Source: Verrucomicrobiota bacterium (GTDB lineage: Bacteria; Verrucomicrobiota; Verrucomicrobiia; Opitutales; Opitutaceae). From it: 64,000 nucleotides of DNA. Below, one piece after another: positions 24,234 through 34,474 of the stretch (positions are counted from its first letter, which is position 1; each line of letters begins with the position of its first letter). Both the position numbers and the translations under genes were made by a program. The stretch spans positions 50,055 to 114,054 of the forward strand of contig JAEWBF010000020.1 in the NCBI GenBank assembly GCA_023391285.1, given 5' to 3'. The notes beneath the pieces were generated by a model. It saw only the letters and a list, made by a program, of their open reading frames with translations, had not been told where the DNA came from and did not search any database.

Positions 24234-27035
24234 TCACGCATTCTCCACGACCGCGATCGGCAGCTCCCAGAACAAGTCCGCCAACGGCATCAACCCGTCG
24301 TCCGGCAGTTCACGACCGGTGAGCACGTCCTTCCACCGTCCTCCCGGTCCCGGCATCACGACGGCGGTATCGTCCCACACTAGCCCGAGCGGCGGACATC
24401 CGAGCGAGCTCGTCAACCGTGGCACCACCACGACGATTCTCCGCCCGTCTCCATTTCTTGCATACGCCACCACGTTCTCCGCAAAGCGGCCGCGCACCTC
24501 CAGCGGTTGATACTCGCCACTGCGAAATAACTCCGCGTGCTCCGACCGGAACTTCAGCAGCGTCCGGGTCAGCCGCAGCTTGATCGCACCATCTTCCCAC
24601 TGCGCCAGGAGCGTCCTCCAACTCGTGCGCTCCGATTCCTCCGCCAACCGCTCGCGCAGCGCGAAATCCACCGGTCGCCGGTTGTCCGGATCCACCAGGC
24701 TGAAATCCCACAGCTCCGTGCCTTGATAGAAATCCGGCACGCCCGGCACCGTGATCTTCAACCCCACCTGCGCGAGCGAGTTCACCATCCCGAGCCGCGC
24801 CAGCCGCCGGGCCTTCGGTCGAAAACTCTCGAGAAATTGCCGTCCGCTGGCCGGCTCGAGGATTGCATCCAGAAAGCGCTCGCCCGCTTCGAGCCACGGC
24901 TCGTTGGGCGACACCCACGAGGTGTTGCGTTTCGCCTCGTTCACCGCCTTCCGCCAATGCTCCTTCATCCGTCCGCGAAACGTTTCGTCCGGGTCCGCGT
25001 CGTTCGGCGGCCACGCCCCGAGCAATATCTGATACAGGCGATATTCCTCATTCGCATCCGGCGCGGGACGTCCGTCGACGACGGTCTTGTGCACGCGATT
25101 CAAATCCGACCACTCCGCCAGCCAGTCACGCCAGGCGTGCGGCATCTCGGATAACGCATACAGCCGCGCCCGCACGTCCTCCGCCACTTTCGTGTCGTGC
25201 GTCGATGTTGCCAGCATCGCATGCGGCGCTTCCCGCAGACGTTCCGCATTCTTCGCGTGAAACTCGCCCACGCTGCCGCCAAATTGCCCCGGGTTCCCGC
25301 CAACTTCGTTCAGCGCGACGAAGCGGCTGTAGGTATAAAACGCAGTATCCTCGACCGACTTCGCCATCACCGCGCCGGTGTATTGCTGGAAGCTCATCAC
25401 CCACCCGGTCAGCCGCCGCCGCAAGGCCGCCGGCGCATCGTTGCCGGGATAGGAGCCCGTCAACACATCGCACACCAGCTCGAATGGCCCCGCGTCATGC
25501 CGGCGGTTTCGCTCCAGCGCTTTCGTGCACGCCCGCTTCACCACCGCCCGATCTTGTTCGCTGATCGGCTCTCCCACGCGGCGATAGGTGCGATAAACCG
25601 GAAACACCGCCATTATCTCGCGCACCGCCACGGTCAGCTCATTGCGCGTCACGTCACGCCACCGCCGGTCCGCCTGCAGATGATCCGTGAGATCATGCGC
25701 CAGCCGCGTCACCGCGTTCGCGAACATTTCGTCCAACACAATCCGCTTCTTCCGATAGATCACATCCTCATAGCCCGCGAGCTCGCCGCAGAATTGCGCA
25801 TACGTCTCGGTGATCCTCCGCTCCGCTTTCGCATCCACGAAAATCCCCGCCAGTTGCTCGATGAACTCATAGCCGGTCGTCCCATGCGTCGCCCAATCCG
25901 CCGGGAGCCGCTCGCTCGACTCGAGGATCTTCTCGACGAGCACATAAAACGGTTTCACCGGTTTGCCCGCATCGCCCAGCGCGAAACTCTGCAGCCGCTC
26001 GAGATACTGCCGCGGATCGCGCAGCCCATCCACGTGATCGATCCGAAGTCCCGTCACGATCCGCTCGCGCACGAGTTCCGCGAGCAAGGTGTGACATTCA
26101 TGGAAGACCGTCGGGTTCTCCATCCGCAGCCCGATCAACGTATCGATCGCAAAGAATCGCCGATAATTCGTCTCGTGCACGCCCGCTTTCCAAAAGGCCA
26201 GGCGGTAGTGCTGCCGTTGAATAATTTCGTCCAACGCATCGAACGACCCGGTCTCTCCCGCTCGCCCATTCAGCGCCCCGAGCCTCGCCTCTAACCAGGC
26301 GAGAGCCGCTCCATCCCGCGCAAGCAATCCGCGCAACTTCTTCTTCAGCTCCGAAAACCGTTCCGTTCGCGCCCGCGCGCCCTCCGCATCCTCGCTGGCG
26401 TCCGGCGACGGCAGCGCGCCGATCACTTCGCTCAACTCCGCCAGCGCCGCGCCTTCGCCATCGCCGCGCAGCACCAGGGGGTAGCTGTGCGGGCTCAGCG
26501 GAAAACGCATGTCGTAGTAGGCGATGTTCAACCCGCCATCCTCGATCACCAACGACAGCTTTCCCGCTTCCAGCACGCGGCCGTAGTGATCCTCGAGAAT
26601 CGGCACGAGCACCTGCGGGCGGCCGTGATACGACCGGGCGTTCCAGTCGATATCGAAAAATTCCGCATGCGCCGAATGCTCCCCATGCTCCAACACGTCG
26701 CGCCACCACGTATTCAAAAGCCCAGGACCATTGATCCCCATGTGATTGGGAACAAAATCCAGCACGATCCCCATCTGATGCTCGCGCAGCTGCGCCTGCA
26801 GCCGGTCCAATTCCTTCCGGCCGCCCAGATCCGGATTCACCCGCCGGTAGTCATTCACGTCGTAACCGTGCGCACTTCCCGGCGTGGAAAGAAAAATCGG
26901 CGAACAATAGAAGTCGCTCACCCCCAGCCCCGCGACATACGGCACAAGCTTCGTCGCCTCCGCGAACGGGAACTCCCGCCGGAGCTGAAGCCGGTAAGTC
27001 GCGACCGGGATACGTTGTGCAGTGGTCAGCGGCAT
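24234..27035 (-). CDS. treY: Malto-oligosyltrehalose synthase
   Basis: A 933-aa GH13 enzyme that rearranges the reducing-end alpha-1,4 bond of a malto-oligosaccharide to an alpha-1,1 bond. The family start TYRLQLRREFPFAEATKLVPY and SPIFLSTPGSAHGYDV are present, with LDFVPNHMG (region I), GLRIDHVDGL (nucleophile region) and the late HDTKVAEDVRARL motif. Its ATG overlaps the treZ stop by one base (TGATG), so the pair is coupled. With TreZ and the GlgX/TreX debranching enzyme it completes the glycogen-to-trehalose route. Confidence 0.95.
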   Translation of the reverse strand: MPLTTAQRIPVATYRLQLRREFPFAEATKLVPYVAGLGVSDFYCSPIFLSTPGSAHGYDVNDYRRVNPDLGGRKELDRLQAQLREHQMGIVLDFVPNHMGINGPGLLNTWWRDVLEHGEHSAHAEFFDIDWNARSYHGRPQVLVPILEDHYGRVLEAGKLSLVIEDGGLNIAYYDMRFPLSPHSYPLVLRGDGEGAALAELSEVIGALPSPDASEDAEGARARTERFSELKKKLRGLLARDGAALAWLEARLGALNGRAGETGSFDALDEIIQRQHYRLAFWKAGVHETNYRRFFAIDTLIGLRMENPTVFHECHTLLAELVRERIVTGLRIDHVDGLRDPRQYLERLQSFALGDAGKPVKPFYVLVEKILESSERLPADWATHGTTGYEFIEQLAGIFVDAKAERRITETYAQFCGELAGYEDVIYRKKRIVLDEMFANAVTRLAHDLTDHLQADRRWRDVTRNELTVAVREIMAVFPVYRTYRRVGEPISEQDRAVVKRACTKALERNRRHDAGPFELVCDVLTGSYPGNDAPAALRRRLTGWVMSFQQYTGAVMAKSVEDTAFYTYSRFVALNEVGGNPGQFGGSVGEFHAKNAERLREAPHAMLATSTHDTKVAEDVRARLYALSEMPHAWRDWLAEWSDLNRVHKTVVDGRPAPDANEEYRLYQILLGAWPPNDADPDETFRGRMKEHWRKAVNEAKRNTSWVSPNEPWLEAGERFLDAILEPASGRQFLESFRPKARRLARLGMVNSLAQVGLKITVPGVPDFYQGTELWDFSLVDPDNRRPVDFALRERLAEESERTSWRTLLAQWEDGAIKLRLTRTLLKFRSEHAELFRSGEYQPLEVRGRFAENVVAYARNGDGRRIVVVVPRLTSSLGCPPLGLVWDDTAVVMPGPGGRWKDVLTGRELPDDGLMPLADLFWELPIAVVENA

Positions 27036-28936
27036 CAGTGTGAAAGGATCTTCGCGCGCGCGACGAGCAACACCGTCGCCGGCGCGTCCAGCACCAGCGC
27101 ATCGACTGCTTTTCGCGCCGCTTCCGGCAAACTCCGCCCGCCCGCCCCTTCCCTCCAGGCATCGTTGCTTTCAAACTCGACTTGCCACTCACAGCCTTCC
27201 GGCGCGCTGAGTTCGCCCGTCACCAGCGACATCCTTCCGTCGCCGCGCAACGAACACACCAGCAGCCGCTCCGGTGTGGAACGGTAACGAATTGCAACCG
27301 CGTCCTCCAACGCCACCACCCGCCAGCGGGAGCGATCGTTCGCAAGGGGCTGCAGCCACTCCGCGCGGCGGCGCAAACACTCACGATACAACTCGAGCAC
27401 CGCCGCGTGCGGATAGAGCCGCAACTCGTCCCAGGCGAGTTTCGATAATCTGAAGGTTTCCTCCGCCTGCGGATCCGGCACGTCGCCCGCCGCAATGCCA
27501 AACTCCTTCTTGCGTCCCTCCGACACCAGCCGGCCCAGATCGCCCGCATGGTCCGTGAAAAATCGAAACGGCGTCGTCGCCGCCCATTCCTGCCCCATCC
27601 AGATCATCGGGGCATACGGACTCAAACACAGCAGCGCCGACGCCGCGCGGAACGCACCGAGCGATACCAGATGTTCGAGCCGTTCACCTTTCGCGCGATT
27701 TCCCACCTGGTCGTGATTCTCGATGCAGAAAACAAACGCCGACGGCGCCAGATGCGCGCACGCTTCCCCTCGCGGCTTTCCCTCCCACTGCGGATACGAT
27801 TGGCCGCGGTAAAACCAGCCGTGCTCCAGGGTCTCCGCGAGTTCCTGCGCCGAACCGCCGTAGCTCTTGAAATACGATTCCTGCACGCCCGTCAGCGCCA
27901 CGCGCACCTGATGATGAAAGTCGTCCGCCCACGCCGCATCGATGCCATGCCCGCGCCCTTCCGCATCCCGCAACACTAGGCAGGAATTTCGATCGTCCTC
28001 CGCGATGACAAACGCCCCTCGCTCACGCGCCGACGCCGCAATCTCCGCGAGCAGATGCCGGGGCGAGGGATCCACGATCGCATGCGTCGCATCCAGCCTC
28101 AATCCGTCGAAACGAAACTCATCGAGCCAGTAACACGCGTTCGACACGAAATAGTCGCGCACCGGCCGGCTGTCGTCGTGAGAAAGGTTGAACGCCTGCC
28201 CCCACGGCGTGTGACGCTCCGGATCGAAATACTCCTTCGCATAACGCGTCAGATAATTTCCGTCCGGCCCGAGATGGTTGTAAACGACGTCGAGAATCAC
28301 AGCCAACCCTCGTTCGTGCGCCGCATCGACCAGCGCCCGCAGATCGTCCGGCCGGCCGTAACACCGCGCCGGCGCATAAAGCGCGACTCCGTCGTAGCCC
28401 CAGTTCCGCTCTCCAGGAAAATCCGCCACGGGCATGATCTCAATCGCACGCACGCCGAGGCTCGCGAGATGATCCAGCTTCTCGATCGTCGACCGAAACG
28501 TCCCCCGCGGCGTGAACGTTCCCACGTGCAGTTCGTAGATCGGCTGGCCTTCCCACACCGGCCGGCGCCACGTGTCACAACGCCACGAATACGTTCGCGG
28601 ATCGACGCACTCCGACAGCTTGTGCACGCCGTCCGGTTGAAACCGCGACGCGGGATCAGGCAGCACCGCCCCGTCCGAAAAAACGAAGCCGTAACGATCG
28701 CCCGCGCGGCCTCTTTCGTCCCGCACGGAGAAATAGCCGCCCGGTTCCTGCGTCATCGGCAGCGTAACTTCCCCGCCGCCTTGGCGGCGGATTCTCACCG
28801 ACAAGGAATCGTGATCCGGCGCCCACACTTTGTAACGCACGCCATCGTCCGCGACGTTCGCGCCACAACGCGTCGGCCTCGTGCGGGAGAGATGTTCGAG
28901 AGTAGGAGACGCCATGAGAATCGATCCGGCGCGCAT
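27035..28936 (-). CDS. treZ: Malto-oligosyltrehalose trehalohydrolase
   Basis: A 633-aa GH13 enzyme that releases trehalose from maltooligosyl trehalose. An N-terminal beta-sandwich (YKVWAPDHDSLSVRI) precedes the barrel, which has ILDVVYNHLGPDGNYL, FDGLRLDATHAIVD with the catalytic Asp, FVIAEDDRN, and CIENHDQVGN. The ATG at 28936 is used; an in-frame ATG at 28915 is equally possible, and no strong ribosome-binding site decides between them. It leads the treZ-treY operon and is divergent from the dehydrogenase gene. Confidence 0.95.
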   Translation of the reverse strand: MRAGSILMASPTLEHLSRTRPTRCGANVADDGVRYKVWAPDHDSLSVRIRRQGGGEVTLPMTQEPGGYFSVRDERGRAGDRYGFVFSDGAVLPDPASRFQPDGVHKLSECVDPRTYSWRCDTWRRPVWEGQPIYELHVGTFTPRGTFRSTIEKLDHLASLGVRAIEIMPVADFPGERNWGYDGVALYAPARCYGRPDDLRALVDAAHERGLAVILDVVYNHLGPDGNYLTRYAKEYFDPERHTPWGQAFNLSHDDSRPVRDYFVSNACYWLDEFRFDGLRLDATHAIVDPSPRHLLAEIAASARERGAFVIAEDDRNSCLVLRDAEGRGHGIDAAWADDFHHQVRVALTGVQESYFKSYGGSAQELAETLEHGWFYRGQSYPQWEGKPRGEACAHLAPSAFVFCIENHDQVGNRAKGERLEHLVSLGAFRAASALLCLSPYAPMIWMGQEWAATTPFRFFTDHAGDLGRLVSEGRKKEFGIAAGDVPDPQAEETFRLSKLAWDELRLYPHAAVLELYRECLRRRAEWLQPLANDRSRWRVVALEDAVAIRYRSTPERLLVCSLRGDGRMSLVTGELSAPEGCEWQVEFESNDAWREGAGGRSLPEAARKAVDALVLDAPATVLLVARAKILSH

Positions 28937-29091
28937 AGTGCCCGCGGCGCCTTTCCGGTTCCGACCACTCCACCCGATTCACCCCGCCCGATCCTCCGGC
29001 ATCCCATGAGTGCGGCTCCCGTAGCACCTCACCGGAGGTTTCCCGCTCTGCCGCCGCTTGCGCGGCTTCGTCGCCCGCGGAATTGGTTCAT

Positions 29092-29889
29092 ATGGCTCCC
29101 TACACGAACACTCTTTCCGGCCGCGTTGCGTTTGTGACCGGCGTGGGCTCAGGCATCGGAAAAGCCGCCGCTCTCCTTCTCGCTCGAGCCGGCGCGCGCG
29201 TCGCCGGCCTCACGCGCAAGCTCGAAGAAGCGGAGAAAACCTGCGACGAAATCCGCCGCGCCGGCGGCGAAGCCCTCGCGCTCGCCGGCGATGTTTCCTC
29301 TTCCGACGATCTCAAAAACGCGATTCGCCAAACCGATGAAAAGTTCGGCCGTCTCGATATCGTCGTCGCAAACGCCGGCATCAACGGAACCTGGGCTCCG
29401 TTGGACGAACTCGAAGAATCCGACTGGGAAAAAACCCTCGATATCAATCTCAAGGGCACATTCCTCAGCGTGAAGGTCGCCCTACCACTCCTCAAGAAAC
29501 GCGGCGGCGCCGTCGTGATCGTCTCTTCCGTCAACGGCACGCGCATGTTCTCCAACTCCGGCGCATCCGCCTACTCGAGCTCGAAGGCCGCCCAAGTCGC
29601 CTTCGGTCGCATGATCGCACTGGAACTCGCAAAACATCGGATCCGCGTAAACACCATCTGCCCGGGCGCGATCGATACCGATATCGACGAGAACACCAAT
29701 CCCCAGCACCTGGAGAAAGCGCGCGAACCGGTCGAATTTCCCGAGGGCCAAATCCCGCTCACGGATGGAAAATCCGGCTCCTCCGAACAGGTCGCCCAAC
29801 TGATCTGGTTTCTCGTCTCCGATCTTTCGAGCCACATCAGCGGCACCGAGGTCTATATCGACGGCGCCCAGTCCCTCCTGCAGGGCTGA
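29092..29889 (+). CDS. Short-chain dehydrogenase/reductase
   Basis: A 265-aa classical SDR. The cofactor motif TGVGSGIG is near residue 16, NAGINGTWAPL is the structural motif, and Ser-Tyr-x-x-x-Lys appears as VSSVNG then SAYSSSKAA. The C-terminus GTEVYIDGAQSLL is typical of FabG-like members; R at the strand-2 position (TRKLEE) suggests NADP. Substrate is unknown. It is placed between the divergent treZY genes and the glgX gene; no operon partner is visible. The ATG at 29092 is preferred over the TTG at 29083. Confidence 0.92.
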   Translation: MAPYTNTLSGRVAFVTGVGSGIGKAAALLLARAGARVAGLTRKLEEAEKTCDEIRRAGGEALALAGDVSSSDDLKNAIRQTDEKFGRLDIVVANAGINGTWAPLDELEESDWEKTLDINLKGTFLSVKVALPLLKKRGGAVVIVSSVNGTRMFSNSGASAYSSSKAAQVAFGRMIALELAKHRIRVNTICPGAIDTDIDENTNPQHLEKAREPVEFPEGQIPLTDGKSGSSEQVAQLIWFLVSDLSSHISGTEVYIDGAQSLLQG

Positions 29890-29902
29890 AACTCATCCCC
29901 CC

Positions 29903-29929
29903 GATGGAGGCGCGGTGCCCCCACCGCGC
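29903..29929 (+). repeat. REP-like hairpin headed by GGAG
   Basis: Second copy of the GATGGAGGCGCGGTGCCC element, with one base change in the loop (CCCC). It lies in the gap between the SDR gene and glgX. Confidence 0.85.
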
Positions 29930-29971
29930 AATCACGCCTCCATCAGCGCTCTCACCTTACACCGGGGCGCC

Positions 29972-32260
29972 TCACCGTGGCTGCGTCGGCGGCGCCAATG
30001 TCGTCGGCAAGGGCACCGCTCCCGCCGCCGTCGGCGTCGAACCCGGCGGGGGCGCATTCGGCGGAATGACCGTGCTGACTTTCACTTCGCGGAACCGCGA
30101 CGGGTTGCGCGCCTCATCGGCCGTGCCCGTTTCCTGCTGGAAGAGCGCCATCGAATGCGCCGGCAACACGTGCGTGTCACCACCCTGCCGCAGCACTTTC
30201 GGTTCGTCGATGAAGCCCACCTCCGCCGCCGTATCCAAAATCTGGCGCCAGCGCACTTGCACCGCGCTCGGCAGCGTGACTTCCACGTCTTCGTTGTGGG
30301 CGTTGAAGTAGAGCAGGAACGTGTCGTCCTTCACCCGCTCGCCTTCATACGTTCGCACATCCAGCGAGTCGCCGCTCAACACCACCCCGAGCACTTTTGC
30401 GAAATCCGCGCCCCAGTCCGCATCGTCCATCTCCGAGCCGTCCGGATTGAACCAGGTCAGATCTTTCATCCCACGCCCGCGCAGCGGTCGTCCGCGGAAG
30501 AAGCTCGAGTTGTGAAAAATCGGATGCGACAGCCGGAACTGAATCAACCGGCCCGTGAAGTCCGCCAGCCGCTTGGCGTGAATATCGTGCAACCAGGGCA
30601 ACCAGCTGATTTCGTTGTCCTGACAATACGCGTTGTTGTTTCCGCGCTGCGTCGCTCCCGCCTCGTCGCCACCCCGCAGCATCGGCACGCCTTGCGAAAG
30701 AAACAGCGTCGCCAGAAAATTCCGCTGCATCCGCCGGCGAATAGTCAGCACCGGTTCGGGCGCATCGAGGCCTTCATGCCCCCAGTTGAACGAGTTGTTG
30801 TGGCTGTCCCCGTCCTGGTTGTTTTCCCCGTTCGCCGCGTTGTGCTTCTCGTTGAACGAAACCAGATCGCGCAGCGAAAAGCCGTCGTGCGACGTGATGA
30901 AATTGATGCTCGCCGAGGGCGTCTTGCCGCTTCCTTGGTAAAGATCCGAGCTGCCGCAAAGCCGATACGCGAAATCGCCCATGTGCCCGGAGTCGCCTTT
31001 CCAATACCGCCGCACCGTATCGCGATACTTTCCATTCCACTCCGCCCACAACACCGGAAAGTTGCCCACCTGATATCCGCCCTCGCCCACATCCCACGGC
31101 TCCGCGATAAGCTTCACCTGCGAGATGATCGGATCCTGATGAATCACGTCGAAGAACGACGACAGCCGGCTCACTTCGTGCAGCTCGCGCGCGAGCGCCG
31201 GCGCGAGGTCGAAACGAAATCCGTCCACGTGCATCTCCGTCACCCAATAACGCAGGCTGTCCATCACCAGCTGCAGCACGCGTGGATGCGGCACATTCAG
31301 CGTATTTCCCGTGCCCGTGTAATCCATGTAGTAACGCGGGTTGTCCGGCACCAGCCGATAGTAACTCGCGTTGTCGATACCTCGGAAACTCAGCGTCGGC
31401 CCTTGATGGTTTCCTTCGGCGGTGTGGTTGTAAACCACGTCGAGAATCACCTCGAGGCCCGCCGCGTGCAGGCTGCGCACCATCGTGCGAAACTCGTCCA
31501 CCTCGGAAGCGATTTCATCGCTGCTGCGATAAGTGGGCTCCGGCGCGAAAAAGCCGAGCGTGTTGTAGCCCCAATAATCCGTGAGCCCTTTGTCGAGCAG
31601 GTGCTTCGAGTCGACGTGCTGATGCACCGGGAGCAGTTCGATCGCCGTCACGCCTAGGTGCTTGAAATATTGAATCGCCTGCGGGCTCCCGATTCCCGCG
31701 TAAGTGCCACGCAAATGTTCGGGCAACTCGTCCCAAAGCTTCGAGAAGCCTCTCACGTGCACTTCATAGATCACCGTCTCGTGCAGCGGGCGATTGGGCC
31801 GGAGGTCCGCACCCCAGGCAAACGCCGGATCGACCACCACCGCTTTCGGCATCAGCACGGCATCGTCGCGGTCATCGAACGACAGGTCCGCATCCGCATG
31901 CCCGATCGTGTATCCAAAATTTTCATTCGCCCACTGCACCTGTCCCGCGATCGCCTTCGCATAAGGATCGAGCAGCAATTTGTTCGGGTTGAACCGATGC
32001 CCCTTCTCCGGCTCATACGGCCCTTCCACCCGATAGCCGTATAACTGCCCCGGCCTGATTTCCGGCAGGAAGCAGTGCCACACTTGATCGCTCCGTTCGC
32101 GCAATCTCACGCGGGCCACCTCCGGCTCGCCCAGCGCGTCGAACAAACATAGCTCCACCCCGGTCGCATTTTCGGAGAACAAAGCGAAGTTCACGCCGTT
32201 GCCCGTCCAAGTCGCTCCCAAGGGATAATAGTGCCCCTTCCACTGCTTCGTTGGCTTCAT
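29972..32260 (-). CDS. glgX: Glycogen debranching enzyme GlgX/TreX
   Basis: A 762-aa isoamylase-type GH13 enzyme that cleaves alpha-1,6 branches. An N-terminal CBM48 domain (YYPLGATWTGNGVNFALFSENA) precedes the barrel with VILDVVYNHTAEG, GFRFDLAPAL (catalytic Asp), LIAEPWDVGEGGYQ and FITSHDGFSLRDLVSFNEKH. The last 40 residues are a Pro/Ala/Thr-rich tail after the core. In trehalose clusters this enzyme is called TreX and feeds linear chains to TreY. It is separated from treZY by a dehydrogenase gene on the opposite strand. Confidence 0.95.
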   Translation of the reverse strand: MKPTKQWKGHYYPLGATWTGNGVNFALFSENATGVELCLFDALGEPEVARVRLRERSDQVWHCFLPEIRPGQLYGYRVEGPYEPEKGHRFNPNKLLLDPYAKAIAGQVQWANENFGYTIGHADADLSFDDRDDAVLMPKAVVVDPAFAWGADLRPNRPLHETVIYEVHVRGFSKLWDELPEHLRGTYAGIGSPQAIQYFKHLGVTAIELLPVHQHVDSKHLLDKGLTDYWGYNTLGFFAPEPTYRSSDEIASEVDEFRTMVRSLHAAGLEVILDVVYNHTAEGNHQGPTLSFRGIDNASYYRLVPDNPRYYMDYTGTGNTLNVPHPRVLQLVMDSLRYWVTEMHVDGFRFDLAPALARELHEVSRLSSFFDVIHQDPIISQVKLIAEPWDVGEGGYQVGNFPVLWAEWNGKYRDTVRRYWKGDSGHMGDFAYRLCGSSDLYQGSGKTPSASINFITSHDGFSLRDLVSFNEKHNAANGENNQDGDSHNNSFNWGHEGLDAPEPVLTIRRRMQRNFLATLFLSQGVPMLRGGDEAGATQRGNNNAYCQDNEISWLPWLHDIHAKRLADFTGRLIQFRLSHPIFHNSSFFRGRPLRGRGMKDLTWFNPDGSEMDDADWGADFAKVLGVVLSGDSLDVRTYEGERVKDDTFLLYFNAHNEDVEVTLPSAVQVRWRQILDTAAEVGFIDEPKVLRQGGDTHVLPAHSMALFQQETGTADEARNPSRFREVKVSTVIPPNAPPPGSTPTAAGAVPLPTTLAPPTQPR

Positions 32261-32379
32261 CGAGGCGCCACGCGGACAGGTAAAATCATTTCCCCGTTCC
32301 CGGTCCCTCTTCCGCGTCGGCCATCGGGGCGCTCCCTACCTCTTGATTTTTTCGCCCATCTGTTAAACTAGCCGGCTCT

Positions 32380-32484
32380 TAAACTCTCAACTCTCATCCC
32401 TCAACTCTCAACTTCCACCTTCTCTCATCCCTCAACTCTCAACTTCCACCCTCTCTCAACCGTCAGCTCTCAACTCTCAACCAA
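32380..32484. repeat. Degenerate ACTCTCA array before htpG
   Basis: Repeated ACTCTCA and TCCCTCA heptamers form a higher-order 31-nt unit (TCATCCCTCAACTCTCAACT plus CCACC-type spacer) present twice. The array ends 4 nt before the htpG start, so no standard ribosome-binding site is left there. Confidence 0.85.
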
Positions 32485-32488
32485 CACC

Positions 32489-34330
32489 ATGTCCACCACC
32501 TCACCGCAAAAGTTCGAGTTCCAAGCCGAGATCAAGCAGCTGCTCGATATCGTCATCCACTCGCTCTACACGGAGAAAGAAATCTTCGTGCGCGAGCTGG
32601 TGTCCAACGCCTCCGACGCCCTCGAGAAACTCCGCCACACGCAGCTCACGGAGAAGGAAATCGCCGACGACAACCTCGACCTCGAGATCAACGTCACCAC
32701 GGACGACAAGGCGAAGACCATCACGATCCAGGATTTCGGCATCGGCATGACGCGCGACGAGCTCGTCAAAAACCTCGGCACCATCGCCCACTCCGGCTCC
32801 AAGCAATTTCTCAAAGCCCTCGGCGAGGGCGGCGCCAAGAACTCCAACCTCATCGGCCAATTTGGTGTCGGCTTCTACTCCGCGTTCATGGTCGCGAAGT
32901 CGGTGAAGGTTTACTCGCGCTCTTGGAAGAAAGACGAACCCGGCCATGTCTGGACCTCCGACGGCTCCGGCTCCTACGAGATCGAACCGAGCGAGGGCGA
33001 ACGCCGCGGCACCAAAATCGTCATCGAACTGAAAGACGACGCCTCCGACTTCGCCCAGGATTGGAAGGTCAAGGAAATCCTCGAGCGCTACAGCGCCTTC
33101 GTCTCGTTCCCGATCAATCTCAACGCCAAGCGCGTCAACACCGTCCAGGCTCTCTGGCTCCGCAACAAAAACGAGATCAAGGACGAGGAATACACCGAGT
33201 TCTACAAGTTCCAGGCCCACGCCTACGACGAGCCGCGCTACCGCCTCCACTTCTCCGCCGACGCCCCGCTCGCGATCAACGCGCTCCTCTTCGTCCCGAA
33301 GGAAAACACCGAAAAGCTCGGCTTCTCCCGCCTCGAACAAAGCGTCTCGCTCTACTGCCGCAAGGTCCTCATCGACGCCAAACCCAAAGCCCTCCTCCCC
33401 GAGTGGCTCCGCTTCCTCAAGGGCGTCGTCGATAGCGAAGACCTTCCGCTCAACATCTCGCGCGAGACGATGCAGGACAAAGCCCTCATCGAGAAACTCA
33501 ACAAGGTCATCACGAAACGCTTCCTCAAATTTCTCGAAGACGAAGCGAAAAATCGCACCGACGCCTACAACGAGTTCTTCGCCGAATTCGGCATCTTCCT
33601 GAAGGAAGGCGCCGCGATGGATTTCACGCACAAGGACCAGCTCGCTAAACTCCTCCGCTTCGAATCCTCCCTCACCGAAAAAGGCAAAACCACCTCCCTC
33701 GCCGATTACGTCTCACGCCTCGGCTCCGAACAAAAAGAGATCTACTACCTCGTCGGCCCCAACCGCACCGCCATCGAAAGCGGCCCGTATCTCGAGGGCT
33801 TCAAAGCCCGCAATCTCGAGGTCCTCTTCTGCTACGAAGCGGTCGACGAATACGTGATGAACAGCCTCCGCGAGTTCGACGGCAAAAAACTCACCGCCGC
33901 CGATCACGCCGACGTCAAACTCTCCGACCTCCCCAAACCCGAAGGCGCGCTCAGCGAGGACGACACCAAGAAACTCACGAGCTGGCTGAAAGACACCCTC
34001 GGCGAACGCGTCGCCGAAGTGAAAGCCTCCGACCGCCTCGTCGATTCACCCGCTCTCGCGCTCAACGCCGATAAATTCATGTCGCCCCACATGCGCCGCA
34101 TGATGAAGGCCATGAACAAGGACGGCGCCGAGTCTCCGCTTCGCGTGAACCTCGAGATCAACCCGCGCTCGCAGGTCATGAAGCGCCTCTTCGAAACCCA
34201 CGAGGCCGCGCCCGACAAAGCCAAGCTCGTCGCCGAACAAATCCTCGACAACGCCCTCATCAGCGCCGGCCTCCTCGACGACGCCACCCCCATGGTCGCC
34301 CGTCTCTACAAACTCCTGGAATCCGTCTGA
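32489..34330 (+). CDS. htpG: Chaperone HtpG (Hsp90)
   Basis: A 613-aa bacterial Hsp90. The N-terminal ATPase has IFVRELVSNASDALEKLR (Asn contacting Mg-ATP), GIGMTRDELVKNLGTIA and GQFGVGFYSAFMVA. The middle domain has LPLNISRETMQ, and the C-terminal dimerisation segment is complete. Length is normal for bacteria (624 aa in Escherichia coli). The start lies directly behind a heptamer array that extends to about position -5, which leaves no recognisable Shine-Dalgarno sequence. A rho-independent terminator follows. Confidence 0.97.
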   Translation: MSTTSPQKFEFQAEIKQLLDIVIHSLYTEKEIFVRELVSNASDALEKLRHTQLTEKEIADDNLDLEINVTTDDKAKTITIQDFGIGMTRDELVKNLGTIAHSGSKQFLKALGEGGAKNSNLIGQFGVGFYSAFMVAKSVKVYSRSWKKDEPGHVWTSDGSGSYEIEPSEGERRGTKIVIELKDDASDFAQDWKVKEILERYSAFVSFPINLNAKRVNTVQALWLRNKNEIKDEEYTEFYKFQAHAYDEPRYRLHFSADAPLAINALLFVPKENTEKLGFSRLEQSVSLYCRKVLIDAKPKALLPEWLRFLKGVVDSEDLPLNISRETMQDKALIEKLNKVITKRFLKFLEDEAKNRTDAYNEFFAEFGIFLKEGAAMDFTHKDQLAKLLRFESSLTEKGKTTSLADYVSRLGSEQKEIYYLVGPNRTAIESGPYLEGFKARNLEVLFCYEAVDEYVMNSLREFDGKKLTAADHADVKLSDLPKPEGALSEDDTKKLTSWLKDTLGERVAEVKASDRLVDSPALALNADKFMSPHMRRMMKAMNKDGAESPLRVNLEINPRSQVMKRLFETHEAAPDKAKLVAEQILDNALISAGLLDDATPMVARLYKLLESV

Positions 34331-34376
34331 CCTTCGTAGCGGCATGCCTCCGCGCCTGCCGCCCCTTTCGTGAACC

Positions 34377-34404
34377 AGCCCGCCGAGCCGGCGGGCTTTT
34401 TTTT
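34377..34404 (+). terminator. Rho-independent terminator after htpG
   Basis: A perfect 8-bp stem GCCCGCCG/CGGCGGGC with a 3-nt loop, extended by one A-T pair and followed by eight T residues. It lies 47 nt after the htpG stop. Confidence 0.92.
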
Positions 34405-34474
34405 GCCCCGATGCATCGTCATCCGCATTTCTGCGCTCCCTTTTTCCATCGCGCGCGTTCACGATGCGCCATCC

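Noticed and set aside
24165..24383. A short ORF beginning MEARCPHRAI, and the similar one at 29904
   Set aside because: The coding start lies inside a REP-like element and the same words recur in both places, so this is a repeat rather than a gene.
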